A stretch of 64,000 nt of DNA from Anaerofustis butyriciformans (GTDB taxonomy: Bacteria > Bacillota > Clostridia > Eubacteriales > Anaerofustaceae). This document shows positions 1 through 7,180 of this stretch, piece after piece. Position 1 is the stretch's first letter; each line of letters starts with the position of its first letter. The notes beneath the pieces are model-generated. The model was given only the letters and a program-made list of their open reading frames with translations. It was not told the origin of the DNA and did not search any database. The stretch covers positions 1-64,000 of the forward strand of contig NZ_JAYFFH010000003.1 in assembly GCF_036289385.1 (NCBI RefSeq), given 5' to 3'. The translations under genes and the position numbers were made by a program.

Positions 1-195
1 CTACAGTTTTATAATTTTTATGAAAGTAAAAACTGGTATGTAGGTAAGAATAAAATGACAGACTGGAAAGCAAGTATAAAATCCTGGGAACAAAACGAAA
101 AAGTCAAAAAAAGTAACAGCACAAAAGAAACAATTAAAGCCGATATTGATTATGAATATTACGATGAAAAAGACATTATAAAAATGATGCAGTAA
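1..195 (+). CDS. Phage replication protein, C-terminal part (start outside window)
   Basis: An open frame enters from the left edge and stops at 193-195, giving 64 residues with no start. It contains a tryptophan-rich stretch (FYNFYESKNWYVG, then MTDWKASIKSWE) of the kind seen at the C-terminus of phage replisome organiser / DnaD-like proteins, where it probably contacts single-stranded DNA. Being just upstream of small early genes fits a replication module. The main domains are out of view, so the family assignment rests on the tail only. Confidence 0.6.
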   Translation, partial: LQFYNFYESKNWYVGKNKMTDWKASIKSWEQNEKVKKSNSTKETIKADIDYEYYDEKDIIKMMQ

Positions 196-211
196 CAAGA
201 AAGGTATGAGT

Positions 212-415
212 ATGATTGATTTTTTAATATACAAAACAAAATATCATCGATTAAAAAACAAGTATGATGATTTAAAGGAAGAGAACAACGAACTAAAGCA
301 GATTATCAAAGGTTTAAAGGCAGAAGTAAAAAGGCTTGAAGAGTTTACCTTTGATGAGTACATAGAAAACAGTGAAGTTAAAGAGGAGTTAAAGATTATG
401 AAAGGAGATTACTAA
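212..415 (+). CDS. Small coiled-coil phage protein
   Basis: This encodes 67 residues. I chose the ATG at 212 over the one at 206 because the AAGAAAGG site at 197-204 is 7 bases from 212 but only 1 from 206. Residues 10-45 are a Lys/Glu/Leu-rich heptad-like helix, probably a short coiled coil; there are no cysteines or membrane segments. It overlaps the next gene by TAATG, so the two are translationally coupled. No function is recognised. Confidence 0.6.
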   Translation: MIDFLIYKTKYHRLKNKYDDLKEENNELKQIIKGLKAEVKRLEEFTFDEYIENSEVKEELKIMKGDY

Positions 416-585
416 TGCAAATTAAATGCGAAAACTGTAAGCATAGGAAAAATACAGATAGGACAAATTACATATATTGCTATAAAAACAAGAGTACAAA
501 ATATAAAAATGATTACTGTAAGAGCTTTAAAGGTATTTTATTAAATAACGATGAAACAACTATGAAGATAAGTTTGGAGAAATAA
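415..585 (+). CDS. Small cysteine-rich (zinc-ribbon-like) phage protein
   Basis: A 56-residue protein begins at an ATG that overlaps the preceding stop codon (TAATG) and is preceded by AAAGGAGA. It has four cysteines, the first pair as CENC near the N-terminus and a second pair about 14 and 26 residues later, with many lysines and tyrosines. This spacing suits a single zinc-binding knuckle. Proteins of this kind are common in Bacillota phage early regions. Function is not known. Confidence 0.6.
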   Translation: MQIKCENCKHRKNTDRTNYIYCYKNKSTKYKNDYCKSFKGILLNNDETTMKISLEK

Positions 586-586
586 A

Positions 587-934
587 ATGGGACGTTGGAG
601 TGAAATAGAGATAGATTTTTTAAAGAATAATTACGGTATACTTTCCGCAACCGAAATTGGAAGGCGAATTAATAAAAGAGAAAGCACCGTAAGAGCTATG
701 GCATCAAGACTTAAAATATCAAAGCAGAATGAAGAAAATCTTTTAAAAGGCTGTAGTGGTTGTATCTTTTTAGGCAGATTTGGCAATGGAACTAATTATT
801 GTAATTATTTATGCATAATGGGTAAACGTAGAGGATGTAATATTGAAGATTGTACAAAGAAGCTTACTAAAAAAGAAGTAGATGAAGTGTTTTTAAAAAA
901 AATTAAAGAAGCAAAGGAAAGGGCTGAAGATTAA
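587..934 (+). CDS. Phage HTH / zinc-binding protein
   Basis: This encodes 115 residues starting one base after the previous stop. Residues 1-45 resemble a Myb/homeodomain-like helix-turn-helix: WSEIEIDFLKNNYG, then a second helix with ATEIGRRINKR and a third with STVRAMASRL. Residues 55-90 hold six cysteines that could bind zinc. This architecture suits a small DNA-binding regulator or early phage protein. The HTH reading is fairly secure; the role is inferred. Confidence 0.65.
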   Translation: MGRWSEIEIDFLKNNYGILSATEIGRRINKRESTVRAMASRLKISKQNEENLLKGCSGCIFLGRFGNGTNYCNYLCIMGKRRGCNIEDCTKKLTKKEVDEVFLKKIKEAKERAED

Positions 935-993
935 AAGTTAAAGATAAGTTTGTTTAATATGAATTATAAAAATAATAGGAGGTAAGGAGGAAT

Positions 994-1113
994 GTGAAGA
1001 AAGTAATTTTTATTATATTGTTTCTAATATCAGTATTTTTAATATCTATTACCTTTTACATAAAAGGAATGATTTTACTTTTTTATCTTTATTTAATTGG
1101 AGGTATGAGTTGA
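994..1113 (+). CDS. 39-residue membrane peptide
   Basis: A GTG start at 994 lies 4 bases after a strong AAGGAGG site; the ATG two bases earlier opens a frame that stops at once. Apart from a KK near the start and a YIKG turn, the peptide is almost wholly hydrophobic, enough for one or two membrane helices. Its end overlaps the TTG start of the next gene. No homology is recognised. The case rests on the ribosome binding site and compact packing. Confidence 0.45.
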   Translation: MKKVIFIILFLISVFLISITFYIKGMILLFYLYLIGGMS

Positions 1114-1262
1114 ACACAAAAGACATCGAAAGGATACTTTACTTATATCCATTAAGGAAAAAACAAATAGAAACCGACAAATTAAAATTAAAAGAATTAA
1201 GACTTACGGGAGATATTTCTTCCGTAAGTTTTGATGATGTGAAGGTTCATACCAAAGTTTAA
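1110..1262 (+). CDS. Small phage protein, possibly truncated
   Basis: A TTG start at 1110 follows the GGAGG site at 1099-1103 and gives 50 residues. The sequence (DIERILYLYPLRKKQIE, then LKELRLTGDISSVSFDD) resembles the N-terminal part of small phage regulators found near late-gene activators in Bacillota phages. Its stop is followed directly, in another frame, by 24 charged residues ending QTALFK, which read like the missing tail of a protein. The gene may therefore be shortened or frameshifted. Confidence 0.5.
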   Translation: MNTKDIERILYLYPLRKKQIETDKLKLKELRLTGDISSVSFDDVKVHTKV

Positions 1263-1338
1263 TTACTTTGAACAGGAGAAGAAAGATATTGAAGAAGAGG
1301 AAAAGAAAGAACCTAAACAAACAGCTTTGTTTAAATAA
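1243..1338 (+). pseudogene. Orphan C-terminal fragment ending in a clamp-binding-like motif
   Basis: A start-less open stretch in a different frame from the preceding small gene reads as an acidic/basic tail (EQEKKDIEEEEKKEPK) and ends QTALFK. Q-x-x-L-F at a C-terminus resembles the bacterial beta-sliding-clamp binding pentapeptide. It may be the severed end of the preceding gene or of a deleted replication gene. No ribosome binding site or good start codon serves it. Confidence 0.3.
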
Positions 1339-1356
1339 AGAAAGGAGATATAGAAA

Positions 1357-1860
1357 ATGTTAAATGATAGTGGTGACAGAGAAAAATTTGAAAGCGGAGC
1401 AGTAAGAGATATGAAAAAAGGTCGTGGTCGTTGTGATTTACTGCCTTTAGATATAATAACTAAATTTTTATTTCCTATTATAGATAATGATAAAGATAAT
1501 ATCGTATATTCTATATTGTATTGTTTAGATTGTTATATAAGATTTAATGACAAAAAACAATTATATAATATTTTAGAATGCGCACAAGAAGATATATTTG
1601 AAGATAGATATACTATGTTATTAGAATTATCAATACATTTTGAAGAGGGAGCAGAAAAATACGGAGTTGATAATTGGCAAAAAGGAATACCTGAATGGAG
1701 TTATATAGATAGTGCTATTCGTCATTTATTGAAATGGGCAAGAGGGGATGAAGATGAAAGACACGACCGAGCTTTTGTCTGGAATATTATATGTCTAATA
1801 TGGACAATTGAGAATAAAGGAGATAATGATGATATTAATAATTTTTATTGTACTAATTAA
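1357..1860 (+). CDS. dATP/dGTP diphosphohydrolase-like protein (DUF5664 type)
   Basis: A 167-residue protein with a good AAAGGAGA site. Near the N-terminus is SGAVRDMKKGRGRCDLLP, and residues 88-145 hold HFEEGAEKYG, NWQKGIP, DSAIRHLLKW, DEDERHDRAFVWN. These conserved acidic, His and Asn positions match the phage DUF5664 family, annotated as the N-terminal domain of dATP/dGTP diphosphohydrolases, related to MazG-like all-alpha pyrophosphohydrolases. Such enzymes shape the nucleotide pool during phage replication. An insert at about residues 35-85 separates the two conserved parts. The family call is firm; substrate is inferred. Confidence 0.75.
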   Translation: MLNDSGDREKFESGAVRDMKKGRGRCDLLPLDIITKFLFPIIDNDKDNIVYSILYCLDCYIRFNDKKQLYNILECAQEDIFEDRYTMLLELSIHFEEGAEKYGVDNWQKGIPEWSYIDSAIRHLLKWARGDEDERHDRAFVWNIICLIWTIENKGDNDDINNFYCTN

Positions 1861-1963
1861 TATTCCACTTGCATGGAGTGGACATATTGAATATTTAATG
1901 TTTTTGTGTGGTGTAAGTTTAATGATTAATATTATAAAACAAATATATAGTTTACGGAGGTAG
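1826..1963 (+). CDS. 45-residue membrane peptide
   Basis: The start overlaps the end of the preceding gene and has AAAGGAGA at 1816-1823. Residues 2-16 and 24-40 are hydrophobic, enough for two short membrane helices joined by WSGHIE, and the tail is basic (KQIYSLRR). The sequence CGGAGG that codes for its last residues is the ribosome binding site of the next gene. Function unknown. Confidence 0.45.
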   Translation: MMILIIFIVLINIPLAWSGHIEYLMFLCGVSLMINIIKQIYSLRR

Positions 1964-1965
1964 AA

Positions 1966-2157
1966 ATGTGGTTACTTGTAAAAACTTTGCCGAATGAAAT
2001 ACAGCTTATATTTTGTCAGTTACAAGATATCGGCTTTTATAAAGTATTTGACATGAAAAATAGATATATAGGCAATGCAAAAAAATATGACATAGAAAAG
2101 TATTTCACAAAAAAGGACGGAAATGTATGGGGGAAAAAAGAGTTAAAAAAGAATTAA
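1966..2157 (+). CDS. Small phage protein of unknown function
   Basis: This encodes 63 residues starting 2 bases after the previous stop, with CGGAGG at 1955-1960. It is basic toward the C-terminus (KKDGNVWGKKELKKN) and predicted soluble. It overlaps the next gene by 31 bases in another frame, a tight arrangement typical of phage middle regions. No family is recognised. Confidence 0.45.
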   Translation: MWLLVKTLPNEIQLIFCQLQDIGFYKVFDMKNRYIGNAKKYDIEKYFTKKDGNVWGKKELKKN

Positions 2158-2555
2158 ATAAGTATTTTTATATAGTAAAAAAAATCGAAAATAAAGAAAA
2201 GTTAATAAATCAATATAAAGATAATAGAGGTCTTAAAGCAAGTCAAGGCAGTGAAGTTCATACAAATAATAATAGTAGTATTGATGAAATAATCACGGAT
2301 AAAATAATTGATATCGAATCAGAAGTAAAGGAATTAAGAAAGGAAGCTTTGATAGTATATAAAGACACAATGAAATTAATTGATAACGTAGATAATGATA
2401 CATATAAAAATATATTAATTGCAAGACATATAAATTTAAAATCATGGGGAGTAATAGCAAATGAATTAAGTTATTCAAAGTCCTATTTATGCACAACTCT
2501 TTACCCTAATGCATTAAAGTATTTTGAAAAGATAGTATTCAATAGTATTCAATAA
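2127..2555 (+). CDS. Sigma-like phage late transcription regulator (DUF1492/ArpU/RinA-like)
   Basis: This encodes 142 residues. The N-terminal half is a long charged helix (about residues 5-90), and the C-terminal part (LIARHINLKSWGVIANELSYSKSYLCTTLYPNALKYF) reads as a sigma-70 region-4-like helix-turn-helix. This layout and the location just upstream of HNH/terminase match late-gene activators of the DUF1492/ArpU/RinA type in Bacillota phages. Its 3' end runs into five 10-bp tandem repeats that overlap a promoter, a likely target site. The family call is probable; the activator role is inferred from position. Confidence 0.65.
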   Translation: MGEKRVKKELNKYFYIVKKIENKEKLINQYKDNRGLKASQGSEVHTNNNSSIDEIITDKIIDIESEVKELRKEALIVYKDTMKLIDNVDNDTYKNILIARHINLKSWGVIANELSYSKSYLCTTLYPNALKYFEKIVFNSIQ

Positions 2556-2580
2556 TACTCGATAATAATTGATAGTATTC
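2531..2580 (+). repeat. Five tandem 10-bp repeats at the late-control region
   Basis: Five successive 10-base units read GATAGTATTC, AATAGTATTC, AATAATACTC, GATAATAATT, GATAGTATTC, with consensus RATARTAYTC. The period equals about one DNA helical turn, so a bound protein would lie on one face. The first two and a half units also encode the end of the sigma-like regulator. The last units overlap the -35 element of a promoter. I infer that they are activator binding sites. Confidence 0.7.
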
Positions 2581-2597
2581 TTTGTTTATGATATTGT
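2569..2597 (+). promoter_or_regulatory. Candidate phage late promoter
   Basis: TTGATA at 2569-2574 and TATTGT at 2592-2597 are 17 bases apart, with a TG one base before the -10 (extended -10). The -35 lies inside the tandem repeats. It would start transcription near 2604, just ahead of HNH, terminase and the whole structural operon. Confidence 0.5.
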
Positions 2598-2624
2598 TAG
2601 AATGAACAAAAAGAAAAATAAAAT

Positions 2625-2656
2625 AATAGTCCTTATTCAAGGGCTATTTTTATTTT
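2625..2656 (+). terminator. Rho-independent terminator right after the candidate late promoter
   Basis: AATAGTCCTT and AAGGGCTATT pair over 10 bases (one G-U) around an ATTC loop, followed by TTTATTTT. It could end the early operon. If the promoter at 2569-2597 is real, it would also end that transcript after about 50 bases unless antitermination occurs. Confidence 0.7.
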
Positions 2657-2724
2657 ACGGAGAATATCGGGAAACGACATCACGGATAAGGTTTTGGGGT
2701 TTTGAGTGATGAAAAAGAATAATT

Positions 2725-2757
2725 AAAGGATAGGCTTAGGTCTGTCCTTTTTTATTT
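2725..2757 (+). terminator. Second terminator-like hairpin before the HNH gene
   Basis: AAAGGATAGGC and GTCTGTCCTTT pair with G-U wobbles around TTAG, followed by a T run. It lies 24 bases upstream of the HNH start, so the structural operon sits behind two consecutive hairpins. Confidence 0.55.
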
Positions 2758-2780
2758 AGAATAGGAGAGTTAATAGGGTA

Positions 2781-3089
2781 GTGAATAAACATGATAAATC
2801 CTTTAGGGCTTGGCAACTTAAGTTTTATAACTCAAAAGTATGGAGAAAGCTTAGGAACGAAGTAAGAGAAGAAAAGGGAATGCGTTGTGATATGTGTGGG
2901 AAGTTAATAAGAGGTAAGTCTATTGTCGACCATATCGAAGAGATAACACCGACAAATAAATTTGATGAAAGCATAACTTTAAATAAAGACAACCTGCAGT
3001 TGCTTTGCTTAAAGTGTCATAACAGTAAAACCTTTGAATATGTTCCAAGTTTTGATTTGGAAAAGAGAAAAGATGTAAATTTATTTTAA
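2781..3089 (+). CDS. Phage HNH endonuclease next to terminase
   Basis: This encodes 102 residues from a GTG start. Two CxxC pairs (CDMC and CLKC) flank the HNH core: DHIEEI, a central asparagine in KDNLQLLC, and HNSKT. This is the packaging-associated HNH type, which works with the terminase large subunit in cos cleavage in HK97-like phages. The position immediately before the poly-C candidate cos site and terminase supports that role. The family assignment is firm; direct action at this cos site is inferred. Confidence 0.85.
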   Translation: MNKHDKSFRAWQLKFYNSKVWRKLRNEVREEKGMRCDMCGKLIRGKSIVDHIEEITPTNKFDESITLNKDNLQLLCLKCHNSKTFEYVPSFDLEKRKDVNLF

Positions 3090-3118
3090 AAATTATTTTT
3101 AAAAAAATTTTTTTATAT

Positions 3119-3184
3119 CCCCCCCCCGGTTGAGAGTTTAAGTGGTTAGTAAAATAACGATTGCCTCAGACATGTAAAACTCTC
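3119..3184. other. Candidate cos site with flanking inverted repeat
   Basis: Between HNH and terminase small subunit, a run of nine C followed by GG (3119-3129) stands out in AT-rich DNA. Just downstream, GAGAGTTT (3132-3139) is repeated in inverse as AAACTCTC (3177-3184). Short G/C runs form the cohesive ends in many cos phages of Bacillota, and the HNH-cos-TerS order is typical. The inverted repeat could be the terminase binding site. Confidence 0.55.
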
Positions 3185-3219
3185 TCCTATAAAAATTGAA
3201 AGGAGGTTGGCAAAAAATC

Positions 3220-3696
3220 ATGACAAAAGAAGAAGCGGCAAAAGCACTGAAAGTCTCGAAACGTACTGTTGACAGGTATCGAAAAGAGTTAAATATCATG
3301 GCAGAAACAAGAAAAGAAATTTTGCCAACTCACCTGGAACAAATGGCAAAATGGCAAAAAGATAAAAAGAAGAATGCTAAAAGTCATGTGGAAAGATTAA
3401 AAGAAGAGGCTTTAAAAATAGAGAGTGAAGATGTTTTAAAAATAAATGAAAGCGACAGCGAAACTGTAAAAAATTTAAAGAAAGACTATAACAAAAACAG
3501 AAAAATTATAGATTACTTTCAAGGTATTTTACAATTTGCAGCAAATAATAAAAAGATGCCGCCAAAAGAAATCCTTACAACTTGCGAAAGTTATCAAAAG
3601 TTAAACATACACATCTTAAATGCTCTTGAAAAGCAGGAAAACAAAAAAGACGGGATAGAGTCTCTTATTATGAAGAGGTTAGGTTCTTATCAATGA
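3220..3696 (+). CDS. Phage terminase small subunit
   Basis: This encodes 158 residues. I use the ATG at 3220 because the sequence from there (MTKEEAAKALKVSKRTVDRYRKE) starts directly with a helix-turn-helix; a TTG at 3196 would lie upstream of the AGGAGG site at 3201-3206. The spacer of 13 bases is long. After the DNA-binding domain come charged helices of the oligomerisation region. It recognises phage DNA and hands it to the large subunit, whose start overlaps this stop by 4 bases (ATGA). Confidence 0.75.
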   Translation: MTKEEAAKALKVSKRTVDRYRKELNIMAETRKEILPTHLEQMAKWQKDKKKNAKSHVERLKEEALKIESEDVLKINESDSETVKNLKKDYNKNRKIIDYFQGILQFAANNKKMPPKEILTTCESYQKLNIHILNALEKQENKKDGIESLIMKRLGSYQ

Positions 3697-5393
3697 GATA
3701 TTTTGACAAATACGAAGAATTAATAAAAGATAAAACCATTCCCGTATCAAAAGAAATCTTGCTTGCTATAAATAGAGTAAATTATTTTAAGGATAATTAT
3801 ATTTTTAAACAGGAAGAAGCAGACAAAAGAATTAATTTTATTGAAAAGGAATGCTCAAATACAAAAGGTATAAGAGCACCTTTAAAATTGGCACTTCCCC
3901 AAAAGGTATGGCTTGAGGTATCTTTTGGCTTTTATCATAACATGGAAATAACAAAGACAGATCCTGAAACAATGGAAGAATATCAAACAAAAGAAGAAAG
4001 GCGGTTAATACATGAAACGGCAATTATTATGGGGAGAGGTTCCGGGAAGACCACCTTAGCTGCAGCAGTTGGTGAAGTCGGTCAGATTGCTGACGGAGAA
4101 TACGGAGCAGACGTGCAAGAGCTTGCATATTCAAGAGAACAGGCAGGGTATCTATTTAATGCAAACAGAGCAATGACAAATTATGAGGAGTCGTTGCTTT
4201 TTTTAATGCGAAAAGCTGACTTATTATCGTCAACAAAACAAGGTATGTTATTTAGACCTACAAACTCTCTTATGTCAATTAAAACGTCCGACTATGAAAG
4301 CTTAGACGGTACAAACGCACATTTTAATATCTTTGATGAGGTTCATACATACGATGAAGATTTTATAAAAGTAGTAAATGACGGTTCTTCAAGGAAGAGA
4401 AAAAACTGGATGACGTGGTATATTTCAACAAACGGAACAAAGCGGGATATGGTGTTTGATAAATACTATAACGAGTGGCTTGATATTTTAAATGGGAAAA
4501 TTAAAAACGATACGATTATTCCCTGGATATATAAGCTTGATGATGTTTCAGAAATTAAAAACCCGACTATGTGGGTTAAGTCTATGCCGCTTCTTGGAAT
4601 TACAACGGAAAAAGAGAGTATTGCTCTTGATATTGAAATGTGTAAAAACGACCCTGTTAAGCAGGCAGAACTTATGGCAAAGACTTTTAATTTACCTATA
4701 AATAATTATCTTGCTTATTTTACCAATGAAGAATGCAGAGGGAATAAAGATAATTTTGATTTTAGCATATTTCAAGGTTCAAAAGAATCAAAAGCAAAGG
4801 TTGTTATCGGACTTGACTTATCTTCTGTTAATGATATTTGCTCTGTGTCTTTTATGATACCTAAAGGGGATAAATTTTATTTTTATGCTAAAAAGTATAT
4901 GCCAAGATGCCGAATTGATATGCTGCCAAAAGCTCAAAGGGATACATATTTAAAATGGGAAAAAGAGGGATATTTACATATACATGAACTTGATAACAAC
5001 GACCAAAAGTATATATTTGAAGATTTAAGAGAATTTATGAATGAAAATAAAATAATGCCTGTTTTACTTACTTATGACGAGTGGCAGTCTAAAGAGATAT
5101 TAAGGTTGTTTGATGATTATTACGGGCTTGAGACCTTTAATGTAAGACAAACAACAAAGATGTTATCACAGCCTTTAAAACTTTATAAGGCTAAAATTAC
5201 GGCAGGGAAAATCATATTTAATGACCCTGTTATGAGTTGGTGTCATTCAAATGTAAATGTCAAAATAGATGCCAATGATAATATTTTCCCAAATAAACAA
5301 AAAGCAAAAGACAAAATAGACGTATTCGCAAGTAATCTTGATTGCTTTGTTGGATATATGAAAATGAAAGAAGAAATACAATATTACTTTTAG
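3693..5393 (+). CDS. terL: Phage terminase large subunit
   Basis: This encodes 566 residues, the usual length for HK97/P27-type large terminases. The ATPase domain has Walker A GRGSGKTT near residue 112 and Walker B-like FNIFDEVHTY near residue 213. The nuclease domain starts with VVIGLDLSSVND near residue 370, and acidic residues follow in LTYDEW near 463. The enzyme pumps DNA into the prohead and cuts it at the genome ends. It is coupled to the small subunit by a 4-base overlap and followed by portal. Confidence 0.95.
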   Translation: MRYFDKYEELIKDKTIPVSKEILLAINRVNYFKDNYIFKQEEADKRINFIEKECSNTKGIRAPLKLALPQKVWLEVSFGFYHNMEITKTDPETMEEYQTKEERRLIHETAIIMGRGSGKTTLAAAVGEVGQIADGEYGADVQELAYSREQAGYLFNANRAMTNYEESLLFLMRKADLLSSTKQGMLFRPTNSLMSIKTSDYESLDGTNAHFNIFDEVHTYDEDFIKVVNDGSSRKRKNWMTWYISTNGTKRDMVFDKYYNEWLDILNGKIKNDTIIPWIYKLDDVSEIKNPTMWVKSMPLLGITTEKESIALDIEMCKNDPVKQAELMAKTFNLPINNYLAYFTNEECRGNKDNFDFSIFQGSKESKAKVVIGLDLSSVNDICSVSFMIPKGDKFYFYAKKYMPRCRIDMLPKAQRDTYLKWEKEGYLHIHELDNNDQKYIFEDLREFMNENKIMPVLLTYDEWQSKEILRLFDDYYGLETFNVRQTTKMLSQPLKLYKAKITAGKIIFNDPVMSWCHSNVNVKIDANDNIFPNKQKAKDKIDVFASNLDCFVGYMKMKEEIQYYF

Positions 5394-5410
5394 AAAGGAG
5401 GAGATAAGGG

Positions 5411-6535
5411 TTGTGGTTACTAGATAGAATAGGTATAGGAATAAAAAGATTTTTTGGTGTTTTCGGCGGAAGTGTAAGAAGAGTTTATGAAGATTATAAT
5501 TACTGGCAAAGCAATTCTATTTACCTTGATAACATCTATAACAAAATAGCGACGGACGTTGCGATGTTAAAATTTAAACACGTTAAAATCACCGAAGACT
5601 CTGACGGGCTACAAAAAATGGATTACTATAAACATTCTGATTTAATGGAAGTTTTAACGGTAAACCCTAACGACTATGTAACCCCGGTAGTGTTTGTGGC
5701 TGACATTGTAAGAACAATGTTAAAAAACGGTATTGCGGTTGTTCTACCAAAATACGAAAACGGATCTTTAAAAAGCTTATGGCTTGCAGACAGCTTTGAT
5801 TTGATTGAAGACCATAAAATACATTTAACCGTTAAAAATCAAAGTTATACTTTAGATATAAATTCCGTATGGATATTTGAAAATCCAAAACAGAATATAT
5901 CAGCTCAGCTGGGGCAGATAACAAAACTTATTGATGATAACTTAAGGGCAGTTAGCTATAAAATTTCAAGGCAGGGAAACACTCTAAAAGGATTACTTAA
6001 GATGCCGTTTAATTCAGAAGATGAAGAAATGAAGAAAAAGGCAGAAGAAAGAGTCAGTAACATTTTGGATGCAGCTAAAAACAGCGGTATAGGTTATCTT
6101 GATAAAAAGGAAGAGTTCCTGGAACTTAACAACAACTATAATACGGCAAGTCCGGAAGAGTTGGAGTTTTTAAAAAATCAACTTTACCAAGCCTTTGGAA
6201 TAAATGAAAAACTCTTTAATTGTGATTACACAGAAGAACAGTACAGGGCTTATTTTTCTTCAGTGTTGAAAGTCTATCAAAGAGTTATTGAACAGGAGAT
6301 AAACCGAAAGTATTTTTCAAAGACAGCAAGGACACAAGGTCAGACTTTGATTGTTTATTTTGATATGTTTGATATTGCCTCGTTGAAAGATTTAAACAAG
6401 TTTGCATTTGATACTAAATATACTGGAGTTTTCAGTGCAAATGAAATAAGAAATATATTCGGTTATGGAGGATATAAAGGAGGAGATGTGTATGAAACAA
6501 ATAAAAACGCAGTACAGATAACAAGAGGTGACTAA
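5411..6535 (+). CDS. HK97-type portal protein
   Basis: A TTG start at 5411 follows AAAGGAGGAGA. The 374-residue product has the portal pattern: a hydrophobic N-terminal region, NSIYLDNIYNKIATDVA, NPNDYVTPVVFVADIVRTML, and the C-terminal EELEFLKNQLYQAFGINEKLFNCDYTEEQ stem/wing region. Portal rings of 12 copies form the DNA entry vertex and dock the terminase. Length and position between terminase and protease agree with the family. Confidence 0.9.
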   Translation: MWLLDRIGIGIKRFFGVFGGSVRRVYEDYNYWQSNSIYLDNIYNKIATDVAMLKFKHVKITEDSDGLQKMDYYKHSDLMEVLTVNPNDYVTPVVFVADIVRTMLKNGIAVVLPKYENGSLKSLWLADSFDLIEDHKIHLTVKNQSYTLDINSVWIFENPKQNISAQLGQITKLIDDNLRAVSYKISRQGNTLKGLLKMPFNSEDEEMKKKAEERVSNILDAAKNSGIGYLDKKEEFLELNNNYNTASPEELEFLKNQLYQAFGINEKLFNCDYTEEQYRAYFSSVLKVYQRVIEQEINRKYFSKTARTQGQTLIVYFDMFDIASLKDLNKFAFDTKYTGVFSANEIRNIFGYGGYKGGDVYETNKNAVQITRGD

Positions 6536-6559
6536 CACTCGTAAGGGTGTTTTTTTTAT
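6534..6559 (+). terminator. Hairpin with T run between portal and protease
   Basis: AACACTC and GGGTGTT pair around GTAA, followed by eight T. The stem is short, so it may only reduce read-through and tune the portal-to-capsid ratio. Confidence 0.55.
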
Positions 6560-6580
6560 TTAAAAAGAAAGGAGGAAAAT

Positions 6581-7177
6581 ATGGAGATAAGAAGTAAACA
6601 TTTTAAGGTTAAGGCCCTTGAGGAAAATTCAGACTTTCAATTTGATGGTTATGCATCTACTTACGAAAATGAAGACAGAGACGGAGATATAATCGAAAAA
6701 GGATGCTTTTCGGATTCACTTAAAAATAAGACTGTTTATCCTCTTTGTTTTAATCATGATTTGACTACGGTAATTGGGAAAGTGGACTTAACAGATGATG
6801 AAAAAGGAGTATTTGCAAAAGGAACATTTAATCAAAATGATGATGTTGCTGAGAAATATTATAACCTTGTAAAAATGGGAGCAATAGACTCAATGTCAAT
6901 TCATTTTATTGTGAAAGATTATGACCCAATAGATGCCACTAAACCTTATGGTGGTTGGAGAATTAAAAAAGCGGATATTATTGAAGTTTCTTTAGTTACA
7001 GTTCCGGCAAATACAGAGGCTTTAATATCAACCGTTAAAAGTCAAAGTGAAGTTGATGAAAAATTAATAAGGCAGATAGTAAGAGAAGAAGTGGTAAAGG
7101 GTGTCAGTGACGCTCTTATTTTTTATGACAAAAAGAAAGATTTAATAAAAAAAATAAACAATATAAAAGGAGAATAA
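6581..7177 (+). CDS. HK97-family prohead protease
   Basis: This encodes 198 residues. It has the serine-protease fold signature: FDGYASTYENEDRDGDII near residues 21-39, the catalytic His in FNHD (about residue 63), and the Ser in IDSMSIHF (about residue 106). IIEVSLVTVPAN closes the domain. It matures the prohead by cleaving the capsid N-terminal delta region after assembly. The C-terminal 50 residues are charged helices. A strong AAGGAGG site precedes the ATG. Confidence 0.9.
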   Translation: MEIRSKHFKVKALEENSDFQFDGYASTYENEDRDGDIIEKGCFSDSLKNKTVYPLCFNHDLTTVIGKVDLTDDEKGVFAKGTFNQNDDVAEKYYNLVKMGAIDSMSIHFIVKDYDPIDATKPYGGWRIKKADIIEVSLVTVPANTEALISTVKSQSEVDEKLIRQIVREEVVKGVSDALIFYDKKKDLIKKINNIKGE

Positions 7178-7180
7178 AGA

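Noticed and set aside
2531..2580. CRISPR or plasmid-type iteron origin
   Set aside because: Units are only 10 bases without spacers, and no replication initiator is adjacent; late-promoter control fits better.
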